Assembly: GCA_033398695.1 (NCBI GenBank)
Contig: CM065804.1
Span: forward strand, 122,631,501 to 122,695,500
From: Orobanche coerulescens
Taxonomy: Eukaryota > Streptophyta > Magnoliopsida > Lamiales > Orobanchaceae
Reading direction: 5' to 3'
DNA: 64,000 bases
Made by a program: the position numbers and the translations under genes. A model generated the notes under the pieces. It was given only the letters and a program-made list of their open reading frames with translations. It was not told the DNA's origin and made no database searches. Numbering within the stretch: the stretch's first letter is position 1; the number at the start of each line of letters is the position of its first letter. Positions 11,935-23,568 of this stretch are shown one piece after another.

Positions 11935-14900
11935 ATGGATGCTGGAAGAGGTTTTGGTCGTGGTCATGGCTGTGGACGCGGCCGGGGACGTGGGGCAGCC
12001 GGTGGGGCGGCCACGTCGCGATCTTGAGAGCGGCGATCGGCCCCATCACGATCATGCTTCTTCTCAGGAGCGCGCTAACCTTGGTATTATGGCCGTTATG
12101 CAGCAAATGGTGAATCAAATGGCGGCGATATCTCAGGTGGTTCAGAACCCGGATCCGGCCCACGCTAATCGGGGCGGAGCGGATCGCTGGCTTCAGGATG
12201 TCATCAAGATGTATCCTCCTCAGTTTTCAGGATCTTCGGACCCGATCGGCTGGGAAGGGTGGATCAAGGAGATATCTAAAGTCTTCACTGCTACCAACTG
12301 TCCCGAGGACCCTAAGGTCCCTATTGCCCAGTACTTTCTCACTGGGGACGTTACGGATTGGTGGGAGGCCGTTGGGACCAAAGATCATGTTGCTTCGTGG
12401 GACGAATTTCAGGAATTGATGGAGACCGAATATTGCCCGTGGCCGGTCAGACAGGCTCGAGTACATGCTTTCTATGATGCTCAACCACGGGATATCCCCG
12501 TACCTCAAGCTATTGCCGATTTTAACAAGGAGTTGGGTTATGTGAAGACCCAAGTTGTCGAGGAGAGCGACAAAATTTTCCATTTTTCTAGGCGGATGAA
12601 ATTGTCGATTCGGGACTATATGTCGGGGCTCGTCTGTACTACCTTGAAGGATTACCAGAGTAGGGCCCTTGCTTACGATATGTCGGTGACGGCTAGCTAG
12701 GCGGCCCGCGAGAGCAAGAAGCAGAAGTCCACCAGGAATTTTTCGGGTCACAAAGGTGGGGGTCAGCAGAAATTCCAGTCTGCTAACTTTTCCGCTGGTG
12801 GTGGCCCAGCTCGATCTACCGGGTTTCCCCGTAGGGTTGCCAGTGCCCCTTCTCGGGAGGTGAAGTGTTTTAACTGTGGCCATCAGGGCCACATCAGTCG
12901 TATTTGTCCGAACCCTTTGCTGACGTGTAATCAGTGGCAGTACCGCCACAAGGCTGCTTCTGTCTTTGAGAGGGAGAAAATCCTTGGTGCCCGGGCTTCC
13001 ATTCCAGTGCCTAGGGAACCAAGTGTGAATCAAGGATCATTTGCTTCTCAATCTCCGCTGAGTGCTAGTCGAGGGAGAGGTCGGGGTCAACCCGCTAAAG
13101 GGGGAGCTTTCAGTGTCGGCTCATCCCACCCGCGTGTCTATGAGATGTGGAGAGCCGATGACCCAGCGACTACTGTGTCGACAGGTACCGTTCATATTCT
13201 TTCTCATCCTATCAGTGTGCTTTTCGATTCTGGTGCTACGCATTCGTTCATATCTCTGGAGTGTGTGCGCCGTTTGAGTCTCGACTGTTTGACGCCTTGT
13301 GAGACCTTCATTGTTAAGCTTCCTATCGGTGATAAGATCGTTGGTGATTAGGAGGTTCGAGACTGTTCTGTGCTTATTTGTGCGAGGGCTTGGCCCTCTA
13401 ATCTTATTGTTGTGGCTATTGAGGGTGAGGATTTGATTCTCGTGGTTGATTGGCTCGAGGGGCATGGTGCAATCATGAACTACCGCACGAGGATCATCAC
13501 CATGCTAGCCGAAGATGGCACCGAGCACTCTTTCGCCTAGAGAAAGAGGGGAAACCAGAAGTTCGTTATTAATACCTTGAAGGCGATGAGGCTCCCGCGA
13601 AAGGGGTGTACTGGTTATTGGTGCTACGCCTTGAAGGCGGAGAGTGGTGGAGTCGAGCTTTTGGCAATTCTAATCGTTAGTGAGTTTCCTGATGTATTTC
13701 CTAATGAGTTACCAGGATTGCCACCGGATCGTGAGGTCGAGTTTGCTATAGAGTTAGAGCCGGGCGTGGCTCCTATTTCGAAGGCGCCGTATCGCATGGC
13801 ATCTTCAGAGATGGCCGAGTTGAAGAAGCAGTTGAGTAAGCTTCTTGAGTCGGGGTATGTCCGACCGAGCGCCTCGCCTTGGGGCGCACCGGTCCTGTTT
13901 GCGCGGAAGAAAAATGGTTTACTGCGTTTGTGTATCGACTATCGTGAACTAAACAAGGTGACCATCAAGAACAAGTATCTTTTGCCGAGAATTGACGACT
14001 TGTTCAATCAGTTACAGGGAGCTGCGGTATTCTCGAAGATTGATTTGAGATCGAGGTACTACCAGCTCCGGGTGAGGGAGTCCGGTGTGCCGAAAACAGC
14101 TTTTCGGACGAGATACGGACATTATGAGTTTGTAGTTATGCCTTTCGGGTTAACTAAGGCGCTGGCGGTGTTCATGAAGTTGATGAACAAAGTCTTTATC
14201 GAGTATTTGGATAAGTGTGTCGTCGTCTTCATTGACGATATTCTTATTTATTCGAGGAACGAAGAAGAGCATGCCCATTATTTGCGGGTAGGGTTAGACG
14301 TTTTGAGAACCGAGCAACTCTATGCGAAGTTCTCGAAATGTGAGTTTTGGCTGAAGGAAGTGATGTTTTTAGGTCACGTGATTTCAGCCGAAGGGGTTCG
14401 CGTGGATCCGCAAAAGATTGAGGCAGTGTTGGATTGGGCACCGCCTAATAATGTGAAGGAGATCCGTAGTTTCTTGGGTTTGGCCAGCTACTACCGTAGG
14501 TTCGTCGAGGGTTTCTCGAAACTATCTCGGCCGCTTACACAGTTGCTCTAGAAATCCGATAAGTTCGTCTGGAATGACGAGAGGCAGTCGAGTTTTGAGG
14601 AGCTGAAGAGGCGTTTGACTTCAGCCCCGATTTTAGCGTTGTCGTGTGGCAACGGGGGTTTTGCTATTTATAGTGATGCTTCGGGTCAGGGTCTTGGGTG
14701 CGTATTGATGCAGAACGGCAAGACCATCACATATGCGTCGAGACAGTTGAGGCCGTATGAGCTTAACTACCCTACTCATGATTTGGAGTTAGCAGCACTT
14801 GTTTTTGTGCTGAAGATTTGGCGTCACTATCTGTTCGGCTCTGCATGTTAGATTTTTACCGATCATAAAAGTCTGAAATACATATTTACTCAGCGGGAGT

Positions 14901-16570
14901 TGAATATGAGGCAGAGGAGGTGGTTAGAGTTGGTTAAGGAATATGACCTCGAAATCCTTTATCATCCGGGCAAGGCGAACGTCGTGGCCAACGCCTTGAG
15001 TCGGAAACCGGTTGCGTTGCGAACGCTTGAGACCCTTACGTCTCAGTCTGAGCTTTGGCGTGTTTTGATCGAGTTAGATTTTGAGGTCTTGTTGCTGGGA
15101 GCTGCCAGGCAACTTTGTGCTTTAGAGATTTCGTCGTCTTTGATCGATGAAATTAAGCTGAATCAGTTGGAGGATCCGATGATTACTCAAATCTGAGAGA
15201 ACGTTCTTAAGGGGAAGTCTCCTGGGTTTGTGATTCCCGAGGATGGTGTTTTGAGATTCCTGAGTCGGCTTTGTGTTCCGAGCGACTCAGAGTTGAGACA
15301 AAGTATTTTCCGTGAGGCCCATGCTACACCTTATTCCGTTCATCCTGGTTCGAGTAAGATGTACAAGGACCTATGGAGAAATTTCTGGTGGAATGATATG
15401 AAGGAGAAGGTTGCACAGTTTGTAGCGAGATGTTTGACTTGTCAATAGGTCAAAATCGAGCATCAGCGATCGGCCGGGTTATTGCAGTCACTTCCCGTTC
15501 CAGAATGGAAATGGGAAGATATATCGATGGATTTCATTACGAGTTTTCCGAGATCGAGGTCGGGCATGAATTTGGTATGGGTGATTGTTGATCGTCTGAC
15601 CAAGTCGGCACATTTTCTGGGCATCAAGGACACTTGGGGCCCGGAGAAGTTGGCTCGTGTGTTTATCGCGCAGATTGTGAGGCTTCACGGTACTCCGAAG
15701 TCTATTGTTTCGGATCGTGATGGTTGTTTTGTATCGCATTTTTGGCAGGCGGTGCATAAGGCGTTGGGTACTCGTTTGCGTTTGAGTACCTCTTTTCATC
15801 CTCAGTCAGATGGACAGTCGGAACGCACTATCCATACGTTCGAGGATATGTTGCGTGCTTGTGCTCTCGTTTGGAGCAGTGACTGGGAGGAGCATTTGCC
15901 ATTGATCGAATTCACGTACAACAATAGTTGGCACGCATCGATTCGGATGGCACCGTATGAGGCACTTTATTGGCGGCGATGTCGATCACCAATTTGTTGG
16001 AATGAGGCGTCCGATTTGGTCGGGACCGAGCCGGATGTCGTTTTAGAGATGAGGCGGAAGATAGAATTAATTCGGGAACGGATGTTGACTGCCCAGAGTC
16101 GGCAGAAGTCATATGCCGATGTCCGTTTTCGACCTTTAGAATTCGAGGTGGGAGACCACGTTTTGCTGAAGGTGTCGCCGACGAGGGGAGTTTTCCGTTT
16201 CGGGAAAAAGGGGAAGTTGAGTCCGAGATTTATTGGACCCTTCGAGATTCTCGAGCGAGTCGGTGGGTTAGCATACCATTTGGCATTACCCCCAGTCTTG
16301 AGTCATGTTCATAACATTTTTCATGTTTCCCAGCTGAGGAAATATGTCCCGGATCCTAGTCACGTCATCGATTATGGTGAGATTGATGTCGCCGAGGATA
16401 TTACTTTTGAGGAACGTCCTTTGAAGATTTTGGAGCATCGTGAGAAGCGACTGAGGCATAAGACCATGTCTTTGGTCAAGGTGCAGTGGTCGAGACATGG
16501 TGTCTAGGAGGCAACTTGGGAGACCGAGGATAGCATGCGTGCTAGGTACCCTGAGTTGTTTGTTTCTTAA
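11935..16570 (+). pseudogene. gag-pol: E1 gag-pol polyprotein, disrupted
   Basis: The start is ATG 11935, giving MDAGRGFGRGHG, an Arg/Gly-rich N-terminus shared with E3 and E9. A frameshift near 12020-12060 moves the rest into another frame, which then stays constant to the TAA at 16568-16570. Gag runs to about 12850. One intact CCHC knuckle (CFNCGHQGHISRIC, near 12866) is followed by a degenerate one. The protease has FDSGATHSF near 13224. The reverse transcriptase has FIDDILIYS near 14229. RNase H begins around YSDASG (14669). Integrase has a zinc region (15314-15448) and DDE residues in [12 protein letters not shown] and GQSERT. The tail is chromodomain-like. In-frame stops end at 12700, 13351, 13540, 14551, 14851, 15196, 15448 and 16507. 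Confidence 0.93.
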
Positions 16571-16593
16571 GTTTCGGGACGAAACTTTTTTTT

Positions 16594-16605
16594 AGAGGGG
16601 TAGAA
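16594..16605 (+). other. E1 polypurine tract
   Basis: AGAGGGGTAGAA directly abuts the 3' LTR start and follows a T-run. It is the expected plus-strand priming site. The GGGACGAAACTT sequence shortly upstream is shared by E3 and E5 and, in reverse, by E2 and E7. Confidence 0.75.
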
Positions 16606-18640
16606 TGTAATATCCACATTTTTCGTTTCCCTGTAATTTTCATTTTTCGGTGTATTTCTTAGTTGTAGCGACCCTCGTGTATCTTTCAGTGTATCTTTTC
16701 CGTCATCTATTGATCTGATTCTCGTAATTGTTGTGCAGAACCGCTGTTTCGGGGTTGCCGCAAGTCCATCCTATGTCCTTATGGACGTTGTGAGCTTTTG
16801 CTTGGTGATTCGATGGCGTATTGTATTATGTTGCCGTATTGTCCCTTAGAGAGCGTCGTGAACTCTTGATGTCTTTCCCTTTTGAGTTGGTTATGTTCTG
16901 GATGTTTTCGGAGTCGTGTCGGGCTAGATGTTAGCCTTTGGTTCTTGCACTCGAGCAGGCCAAACGAGTTGTCGATTGTGTTTGGCGCTCGTGCGGAGTC
17001 GAATGCTAGGCAGAGGACTCCAGGGACGCACGAGTAGGAAGCACGAGCTGGTGCTCGTGCGCGTCGCTCGTGCGTGTTGGTCAGAAGGTGGGCAGTGGCC
17101 TGGCGCATGACCAGACGCCCGAGCAATTGGTAGTGCCCGCTGCTCGTGCGCAATCAATGCTCGGAAGTGACTCCCAGGGACGCACGAGCAGGAAACACGA
17201 GCTAGTGCTCGTGCGCTGTGCTCGTGCGTGTTGGACAGAAGTCGGGCAGTGGCCTGGCGCACGACCAGACACACGAGCACATGGTCGTGCGTGGTGGTCG
17301 TGCGTCTCTGAGGTATTTAAGGGGACAGTCACGTTTTTCAGCGTCATTTTTCATCTCTTATTCTTCTTCTCCGAGGGTTAGGCGACTTAGGCGATTTGGA
17401 GGCTGAAGTTTGGATCGTGTATCATCATCCATCCAAGATTTTGAGTTCTAACACAGAGTTATCATCATTTAATCATCTTCTACCTCTTGAATCAAGGTAA
17501 AGTTTCCTAGAACCCTATTTTGGGAAAGATTTGGGGGGTTTCACGTTTTCGTCCGATCCGTTCCGTTTTGTTGGTTAATTCATGATGAATATGGTTAATC
17601 TTGTTGGTATTCTTCATTTTCCTACGGATTCATGGTTTATTTCTTAGCATCTTTCGTTATCGAGAGGGTTTGGTTGTGGTCCGCCCTCGTTGTTATTTTT
17701 ATACGAATATACATGAATCGTAGGCGGGTTTTCGAGTGTATTCCATTTCCGTAATCATTTAGAAGTTGTTGTGATTGTGTTATTCGAATCTTTAGGTTCT
17801 TTTCCGCCGATTCCTCGCGGTTGTGCTTGACTCTCCCTTCCCGTTCGTGTCACCGTCTATTAATCTAGGCAAGTAGACTTATGAACTTACAATCTTAACG
17901 TAGTAGTATTGCATGAGAATTGTGTGTGTGTGTGTATGCTCACTATGGGTTAGATCCGACGGGGTCTCGGTAGGGCGCCACGAAGTTGTGCAACCGCGAG
18001 TTTGCTTTTAACCACTATGGGTTAGATCCGACGGGGTCTCGGTAGGGGTCCACGAAGCTGTGGGTCCGCGGTTAATTGTGGTGCATTTTACAAATGTGAT
18101 TTGGATTATTGGCATTTCCGGAAATGAGTACTTTGGAACTACGTTTTCTTGATTGCATGCATTGACTATATGTGTAAGATGTAAGTTGTTCATTTGGTTA
18201 CTTGTACTAGCGTAATTGCTAACCCCTCTGGGGACCCGTTTTGGGGAAATTCGTTTTATGGATTTCAGGTCAGGTTCATCGAGACGAGCGGGTGCTGGAC
18301 CAGTATGCGGATGATGGCCGTGCGTGATGATTGTGCACGAGTGGTGTCTTATTGTCTTCTATCTTTTTACCTTTTGTGGTTTTTAAACTAATAGAAGTAC
18401 TCGAGTACTTAAGAGTTCTTGTTCGTCCGAATTGTATTGTTGTCTATTGTGTTTGTGTCGGATGATGGTGTTATGTTTGATCGGTTGAACCGGGTGGATT
18501 ATTTTGTTTTGCGTCTTTATGATGAGGTGTTATTTTGTTGTTTCCGCGAGTCGATGAGTATGATGCTTGATCAGCCTGGTGGGTCCCATATAGGGATTCA
18601 CGGCGCTGTAATATACCTCGAATATCTTGGGGATGTTACA
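16606..18640 (+). repeat. E1 3' LTR
   Basis: 2035 bp, the same length as the 5' LTR and with the same order of elements: motif array 16950-17300, TATA-like box 17314-17320, donor-like site at 17497, tail ending GGGGATGTTACA. Followed at once by the ATCTT target duplication. Confidence 0.95.
16950..17300. repeat. U3 motif array of E1 3' LTR (ACGCACGAGC type)
   Basis: Counterpart of the array at 10005-10350. Several copies that are degraded on one side are intact on the other (for example ACGCACAAGC at 10082 against ACGCACGAGT here), so the motif can be read better from both LTRs than from either alone. Confidence 0.75.
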
Positions 18641-18685
18641 ATCTTAATATTCATTCTTAACTATTGCCTTTATTGTACTTTATAG

Positions 18686-20531
18686 AAAACTAGCCAGAAA
18701 AATAAAGAAAACAGATTGATGAAGAAAATGCAGCATATTACTGGAAAGAGAAGTTTTGCTCAAGTTTATGAAATGGCTAAGGTAACTACGTATGATTTGT
18801 AAACATAATGATAACCTATCGAATGATGACTGATATAATGGCATTTTTCCTTGTAGAAAAAAGCTTCAAGTAATGTTGTGAAAGGGGAACATGATATGGA
18901 CGAAGATGAAAATGTTCAGGAGTCGGGACTAGATGAACTGACTAGAGAAGATATTTTTTCGAAGTGTTATTCGCGAAATGGGAAACATCTAATCCTGAAA
19001 TTGCAAATGCATTGGTGAATTTGTCTTTTTAACTTCTTTAGTATTTTATGTTATTATAAAAATTCATCTAGTACACCTTGACACTGCTGTGATAATGTTA
19101 TTGCATAAAACTTGTATACAGGAAAAAATGCAACAGCTAAAGAGCAAACTGCCACCTGGTGCACGAGATGAAGGCCCAAATGATATATTTTCCCAAGTCC
19201 TTGGCGAAGATAAAGCTGGACGAGTGCGCATGTACGGTTATGGAACAACTGCCAAAGCGGTATACGGTGGTCTTTCACTTAGTCGGAATGATATCCATCG
19301 CATAGTCATGGAAAGGGAAAGCTTTGAAAAACAACTTAAAGAGAAGGACAAGTTAATTCAAAGGTTATTGAAAAATGATAATTTTAGAGGACGTGATCAT
19401 TCAGACTTCGCAAATGTCTCTTCCCCATCAGTTTATCTCAATTCCTCACTTGCCCAACCTGCTCAACCCTCGAATACCAATAGTCTCCCCTTGCAGGTAC
19501 ATGTACTTTTCATGACATATGTACAGTATTTTTTCAATATAATCTCTCTCAAGGTTATCACGGCGCCAAAATTGACCTATTTAAAAATAACCTGTTACTT
19601 AGGAATCTGTACAGTAGTCTCCCCTTGCATGTTATCATTAAAAAATGACATGTTACTTCTGAATATGTTTATAAGTAAGCAGATGCACTGAATCTGTTTT
19701 ATGGGTGTTTGGTGTATAATGTTGTTGTGATGAAAGAAGATGCACTGAACCAGAATTTGTTTTGTAATTACTTTTCATTTGTTAGTAGTGTACAATATGA
19801 AGTTCAGCAGTATTGTTGAGAATATGTTTGATGGGTGTTTGTTTGAGAATATTTTGGTGTATAATGTAGTTGTGATGAAAGCAGATGCACCAGAATTTGT
19901 TTTGTAATTAATTTTCATTTGTTAGTAGTGTATAGTATAAAGTTTACCAGAAGTTGTTATGATGAAATTGTTTAGCAACAATACCTGGGATTTGTGGGCC
20001 TTAATATTACAGTTTAGCAACATCACCTGGGAAGTGATGTGCTTTATATCTTTCTTTGGTTGGTTTGAGTGACATATGTTACATTTCATTTACTGTCTCA
20101 ACACTATATATTGATTATTTGGTTCCGGTAAGTAAGCCTATAAGTGAAAATTGTTGCAGGTTGGAGCAAAGGTTATTTTAAAAAGCGTCATTACTTTGGA
20201 CATTATTGCAAAAGGTTTTGTTGAAAGCTTAAATCCTTCTAAAGTGGTTGGAAGTGAAGAATTAGGACCCAATTGGTGCGAAGTGATAGTTACGGTGGCA
20301 ATTAAATTTGAGGAAATATTAATTAGAACAATTGGAAGTGTCAAAGTTGTTGGTCAAGCTATAGGAAGTAGCATTGCTTGGCCAAAGCATTTGGTAAGAT
20401 TCAATTAATTCTCTCTCATTTGGTTGATTTTGTTCATTTTAAGTTTCAAGGATCAATAATTTTCCTTTCATTTGTTGTCACAGGTTCAAGTAGAAGAAGC
20501 GAAAGAAGGAAAATATAGCAGCTTTGGCTAA
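18686..20531 (+). pseudogene. TNPA-like / Plant transposase (Ptta/En/Spm family) gene, 3' half
   Basis: Continuation of the gene split by E1. Exons: about 18686-18781 (KMQHITGKRSFAQVYEMAK), 18858-19013 (acidic; a one-base shift is needed to read VLFAKWETSNPEIANAL), about 19123-19495 (LPPGARDEGPND, then VLGEDKAGRVRMYGYG, the family's conserved C-terminal block, then a short coiled coil ESFEKQLKEKDKLIQRLL), about 20159-20393 (VGAKVILKSVI to SSIAWPKHL) and 20484-20531 (ending YSSFG and stop). Acceptors such as TTGCAG|GTTGG fit. The block order matches the family and follows directly from the part at 9067-9628, which supports one interrupted gene. Confidence 0.8.
19680..20158 (+). other. AT-rich intron with short internal duplication
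   Basis: Non-coding stretch between two TNPA-like exons. Phrases such as ATGGGTGTTTG, TGTTGTGATGAAAG and CAGAATTTGTTTTGTAATTA each occur twice within about 250 bases, a local tandem duplication. No gene seen. Confidence 0.5.
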
Positions 20532-20819
20532 ATGGAAAGTTTCCAGCTGTTATTGCTAGTTAGAATGGATTTGGTTGTTTTTAAACTGAAAATTTGAATT
20601 TTATTATTGGGATTGGTTGTGATAGTTGGAAGATGCTTATGCATATGTATGATTTCACATTTTGACACGACTTGGATGATGCTAATTTATATATTTTCTC
20701 GATTATATTCGTTTATGTGGAAGACGTTTTCTTGACTTTATTTCAGTCAAGATCCATATATTATAGTTGTTAATCTAAAGCTTCTTTCTCAAAATATTTA
20801 CTAGTTAGATTAATTTGTA

Positions 20820-21331
20820 ATATTGCATGACATCAAAAGCGTCACAAAATATCTATCGTGACACATGATGGTATCATAAAAGAACCATTTTGTCACACAT
20901 ACATGCGTCACTAAAGGAGGTAGTTATATTAGTTAGTTGCTTTTACATGGCGCAAAAAAGTGTCAACAAAAGTATATATTGCAACGTATGATAGTGTCAC
21001 AAGACCATCATTTAGTTACATATCTAAGCGTCACTAAATAAAGTAGTTAAATTAGTTATAAATTTTATATAACACGAAAAAGCGTCACTATATAGAACTT
21101 TCATGACGCCAGTTAGCGTCACCAAATAGTGTTACTAAATAATGTTAATGTGACACATAAAAACGTCACAATAAATATGTGTCGTGACGCTTTCAAAGCA
21201 TCGCGATAGGAACCTGTTGAAACGCCAAATCAGGTGACGCTTTTCCAAAGCGTCACGATAGAAAAAGCGTCACTAAAGACATCATTTAGTGACACTTTTG
21301 TGCGTCACTAAAGACGATTTTTTTAGTAGTG
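20820..21331. repeat. CACTA 3' subterminal repeat region and terminus
   Basis: At least fifteen copies of AGCGTCAC or GTGACGCT, perfect or one-off, in both orientations, becoming denser towards the end. The last 19 bases are the reverse complement of CACTACTAAAAAAATCGTC. In En/Spm-type elements short subterminal motifs of this kind are bound by the element's TNPA-like protein; here the likely binding motif is AGCGTCAC. Confidence 0.85.
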
Positions 21332-21334
21332 CGT

Positions 21335-22066
21335 ACTGAATAAAGTTCATTGAATATTGATTAATATTCATACTTTATGTGATTATGATGATTGGAACTC
21401 TTGAAGAGTTACCAACAGTTTTAAGCATTACTCGTACAAACATAAGATGTGAAGCATCACTTGAAGTTAAAATTGCTTACAATGATTATGTCTTTTTGTA
21501 AGACCACTCATTTATAGATATTGAGTGTTATTGGAAGTACATGAAAAAATTTGTCGTATAGATACATGAAATCCTAGAAGGATTTGATATGCCTGAAGCA
21601 TATAATAAAAATCTAAATATATGTACTCCTTCAAAATGTAAGAGTCTTTACATAGATTCATCTTTATATGGATTCATATAGTACAGAAGAATTTGAAATT
21701 ATCGTCTAAATCAATATTATTCGACTAAAGAAAGGTATATTAATGACTCAACGTCATATATAGATATGAATGATCTTAGATTGCCTGGAACATCAAAACA
21801 GATCCAATTGACACTTGGATATTTGAAAAGATAATTTGCGATCAAAAAGTTTGAAATATCTACAATATGTCCTGGATTACAAATACTCGGAAAGTGTATT
21901 ATTTATATATCAACACACTTGTACCTAGAAGGTATTAAAGAAATTTATACAGATGAAACACGCTCATCAAAATGATTGATCAGTCACTTGATCCTATTAG
22001 GGACACCTTTATACCAAATAATGATGAAGAGATTCATGGTCCAGAAGCACCACATCTCAATGTAAT
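21335..22066 (+). pseudogene. Copia-type reverse transcriptase fragment, heavily decayed
   Basis: Pieces of a Ty1/Copia reverse transcriptase can be read in order: LEGFDMPEAYNKN, KSLYIDSSLYGF followed by a stop, YYSTKERYINDS, then PGTSKQIQLTLGYLKR, and finally SLDPIRDTFIPNN with GPEAPHLNV. These correspond to the region from before the catalytic motif to the segment leading into RNase H. Many stops and shifts separate them, and the first 150 bases align poorly. It ends where the E7 LTR begins. It is probably the oldest layer on this side of the window. Confidence 0.65.
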
Positions 22067-22154
22067 TGTAATACCCCTAAGATATTCAGGGTATATTACA
22101 GCGTTGTGGACCCCTACGTGTAATATCTGCATTTTTCCTTTTTCCAGTATTTTG

Positions 22155-23293
22155 TTTGACTTGTCAGTAGGTCAAAATCGAGCATCAGCGACTAGCCTGG
22201 TTGTTGCAGTCGCTTCCCATTCCGGAATGGAAATGGGAAGATATTTCGATGGACTTCGTCACGAGCTTGCCGAGATAGAAGTCTAGTATGAATATGGTTT
22301 GGGTGATTGTGGATCGTTTGATCAAGTTGGTACATTTTATTAGCATCAACGATACTTGGGGTCCGGAAAAGTTGGCTCCTGTATTTATTGTGCATATTGT
22401 GAGGCCTCACGGTACTCCGAAGTCTATTGTTTCGGATCATGATGGCCGTTTTGTATCGCACTTTCCGCAGGCGATGCATAAGGCGTTGGGTACTCGGTTG
22501 ATTCTAAGTACTTCTTTTCATCCTCAGACGGATGGGCAGTTAGAGCGTACTATCCAGACATTTGAGGATATGTTGAGTGCTTGTGCTCTCGATTGGAGTA
22601 GTGATTAGGAGGAGCATTTACCGTTGATCGAGATCACGTACAACAATAGTTGGCATGCGTCGATTCGGATGGCACCGTATGAGGTGCTTTATGGGTGGCG
22701 ATGTCGGTCACCGATTTGTTGGAATGAGGCATCCGATTTGGTCGGGACCGAACTAAATATCGCCTTTGAGACGAGGAAGAAAGTGGAATTGATTTGGGAA
22801 ATTATGTTAACTGCTCAGAGTCGACAGAAATCCTATGCTGACGTTCCTTATCAACCTTTGGAATTCGAGGTGGGAGACTATGTTTTGCTAAAGTTGTCGC
22901 CAATGAAGGGAGTTTTCCGCTTCGGGAAGAAGGGAAAGTTGAGTCCGAGATTTATTGGGCCCTTTGAGATTCTTGAAAGGGTCGGCGAGTTGGCCTATCG
23001 TTTGGCATTGTCTCCAGTTTTGAGTCACGTCCATAGCGTTTTCCATGTGTTCCCAGTTGAGGAAATATATTCCGGATCCTAGTCATGTCATCGACTATGG
23101 TGAGCTCAATATCGCTGAGGATATTACCTTCGAGGAGCGTCCCTTGAAGATCTTGGAGCACCGTGAGAAGCAACTGAGGCATAAGACCATTCCTTTGTTC
23201 AAGGTGCAGTGGTCGAGGCATGGTGTTGAGGAGGCAACTTGGGAAATCAAGGATAGCATGCATGCTAGGTACCTCGAGTTGTTTGTTTCTTAA
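22155..23293 (+). pseudogene. pol: E5 pol remnant: integrase and chromodomain-like tail
   Basis: It begins at the last residues of the integrase zinc region (LTCQ equivalent) and runs to TAA 23291-23293. The DDE core can be followed: IVDRLIK near 22309, SDHDG near 22436, and QLERT near 22540. Then come WHASIRMAPYEVLYG, the GKKGKLSPRFIGPF segment, and the tail EERPLKILEHRE and ATWEIKDSM. One stop falls near 22284, another near 22607, and a frameshift near 23045 splits VFHV from QLRKY. No upstream promoter remains. Confidence 0.88.
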
Positions 23294-23568
23294 GTTTCAG
23301 GACGAAACTTGTTTTGAGAGGGGAGAATGTAATATCCGCATTTTTCATTTTACCGGTATTTTTCGTTTTGGTCTATTTTTCATTTTTAGTTACTCGTTTA
23401 TAACCGTATTGATATTTCAAGAATATTTAATACTGGACTTTCTGTTACCCGAGCGTGTTTCGGAACTTTTTTACTCGTTGTTTGGTTTCGGATGCGTGTT
23501 GTTTTCATCTGAGGTAGAATTCGCCGTTTTCCATCTTTGGGTGCTGTCTGTACTACTGTCTACATTCG

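Larger units (their letters stand above)
9661..18640 (+). mobile_element. E1: complete Ty3/gypsy (Del/Tekay-type) retrotransposon
   Basis: All structural parts are present: two 2035 bp LTRs (TGTAATATCC to GTTACA), a primer-binding site, a gag-pol frame, a polypurine tract and a perfect 5-bp target duplication, ATCTT (9656-9660 and 18641-18645). It lies in an intron of the CACTA TNPA-like gene, in the same orientation. The integrase C-terminus carries the KVQWSRHG and ATWETEDSM chromodomain-like segment typical of Del/Tekay chromoviruses. The protein frame has one frameshift and eight stops, so it is not autonomous. By eye the LTRs differ by about 6-7 per cent in the first 440 bases and about 3 per cent in a similar stretch after the TATA box. 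Confidence 0.95.
5381..21331 (+). mobile_element. CACTA (En/Spm) DNA transposon, 3' part, interrupted by E1
   Basis: This is the right-hand part of an autonomous-type CACTA element: a TNP2-like transposase remnant (5381-6795), a second gene of the plant Ptta/En/Spm transposase family (7072-9650 and 18686-20531), and a repeat-rich 3' end. It finishes at 21331 in the reverse complement of CACTACTAAAAAAATCG. The 5' end is not in the window because LTR-A lies across the TNP2 gene. E1 is inserted at 9661-18640. The 3-bp target duplication cannot be confirmed because the left terminus is missing; the base triplet after the terminus is CGT. Nonsense codons and a frameshift make it non-autonomous. 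Confidence 0.88.

Noticed and set aside
11474..12700. A 400-residue open frame running from the E1 LTR tail into gag as one long protein
   Set aside because: The LTR part has no similarity to gag and no such arrangement occurs in E9. The natural start is ATG 11935 in another frame; the long opening is chance plus the gag frameshift.
12227..13033. A 268-residue open frame on the reverse strand opposite gag
   Set aside because: Antisense shadow of the gag coding sequence; no recognisable domain, and E3 and E9 do not keep it open to the same extent.
16400..16570. Centromere-targeted CRM-type chromodomain, which might mark a centromere
   Set aside because: The tail matches the Del/Tekay type in this window and lacks anything I would recognise as CRM-specific. 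No satellite array is present.
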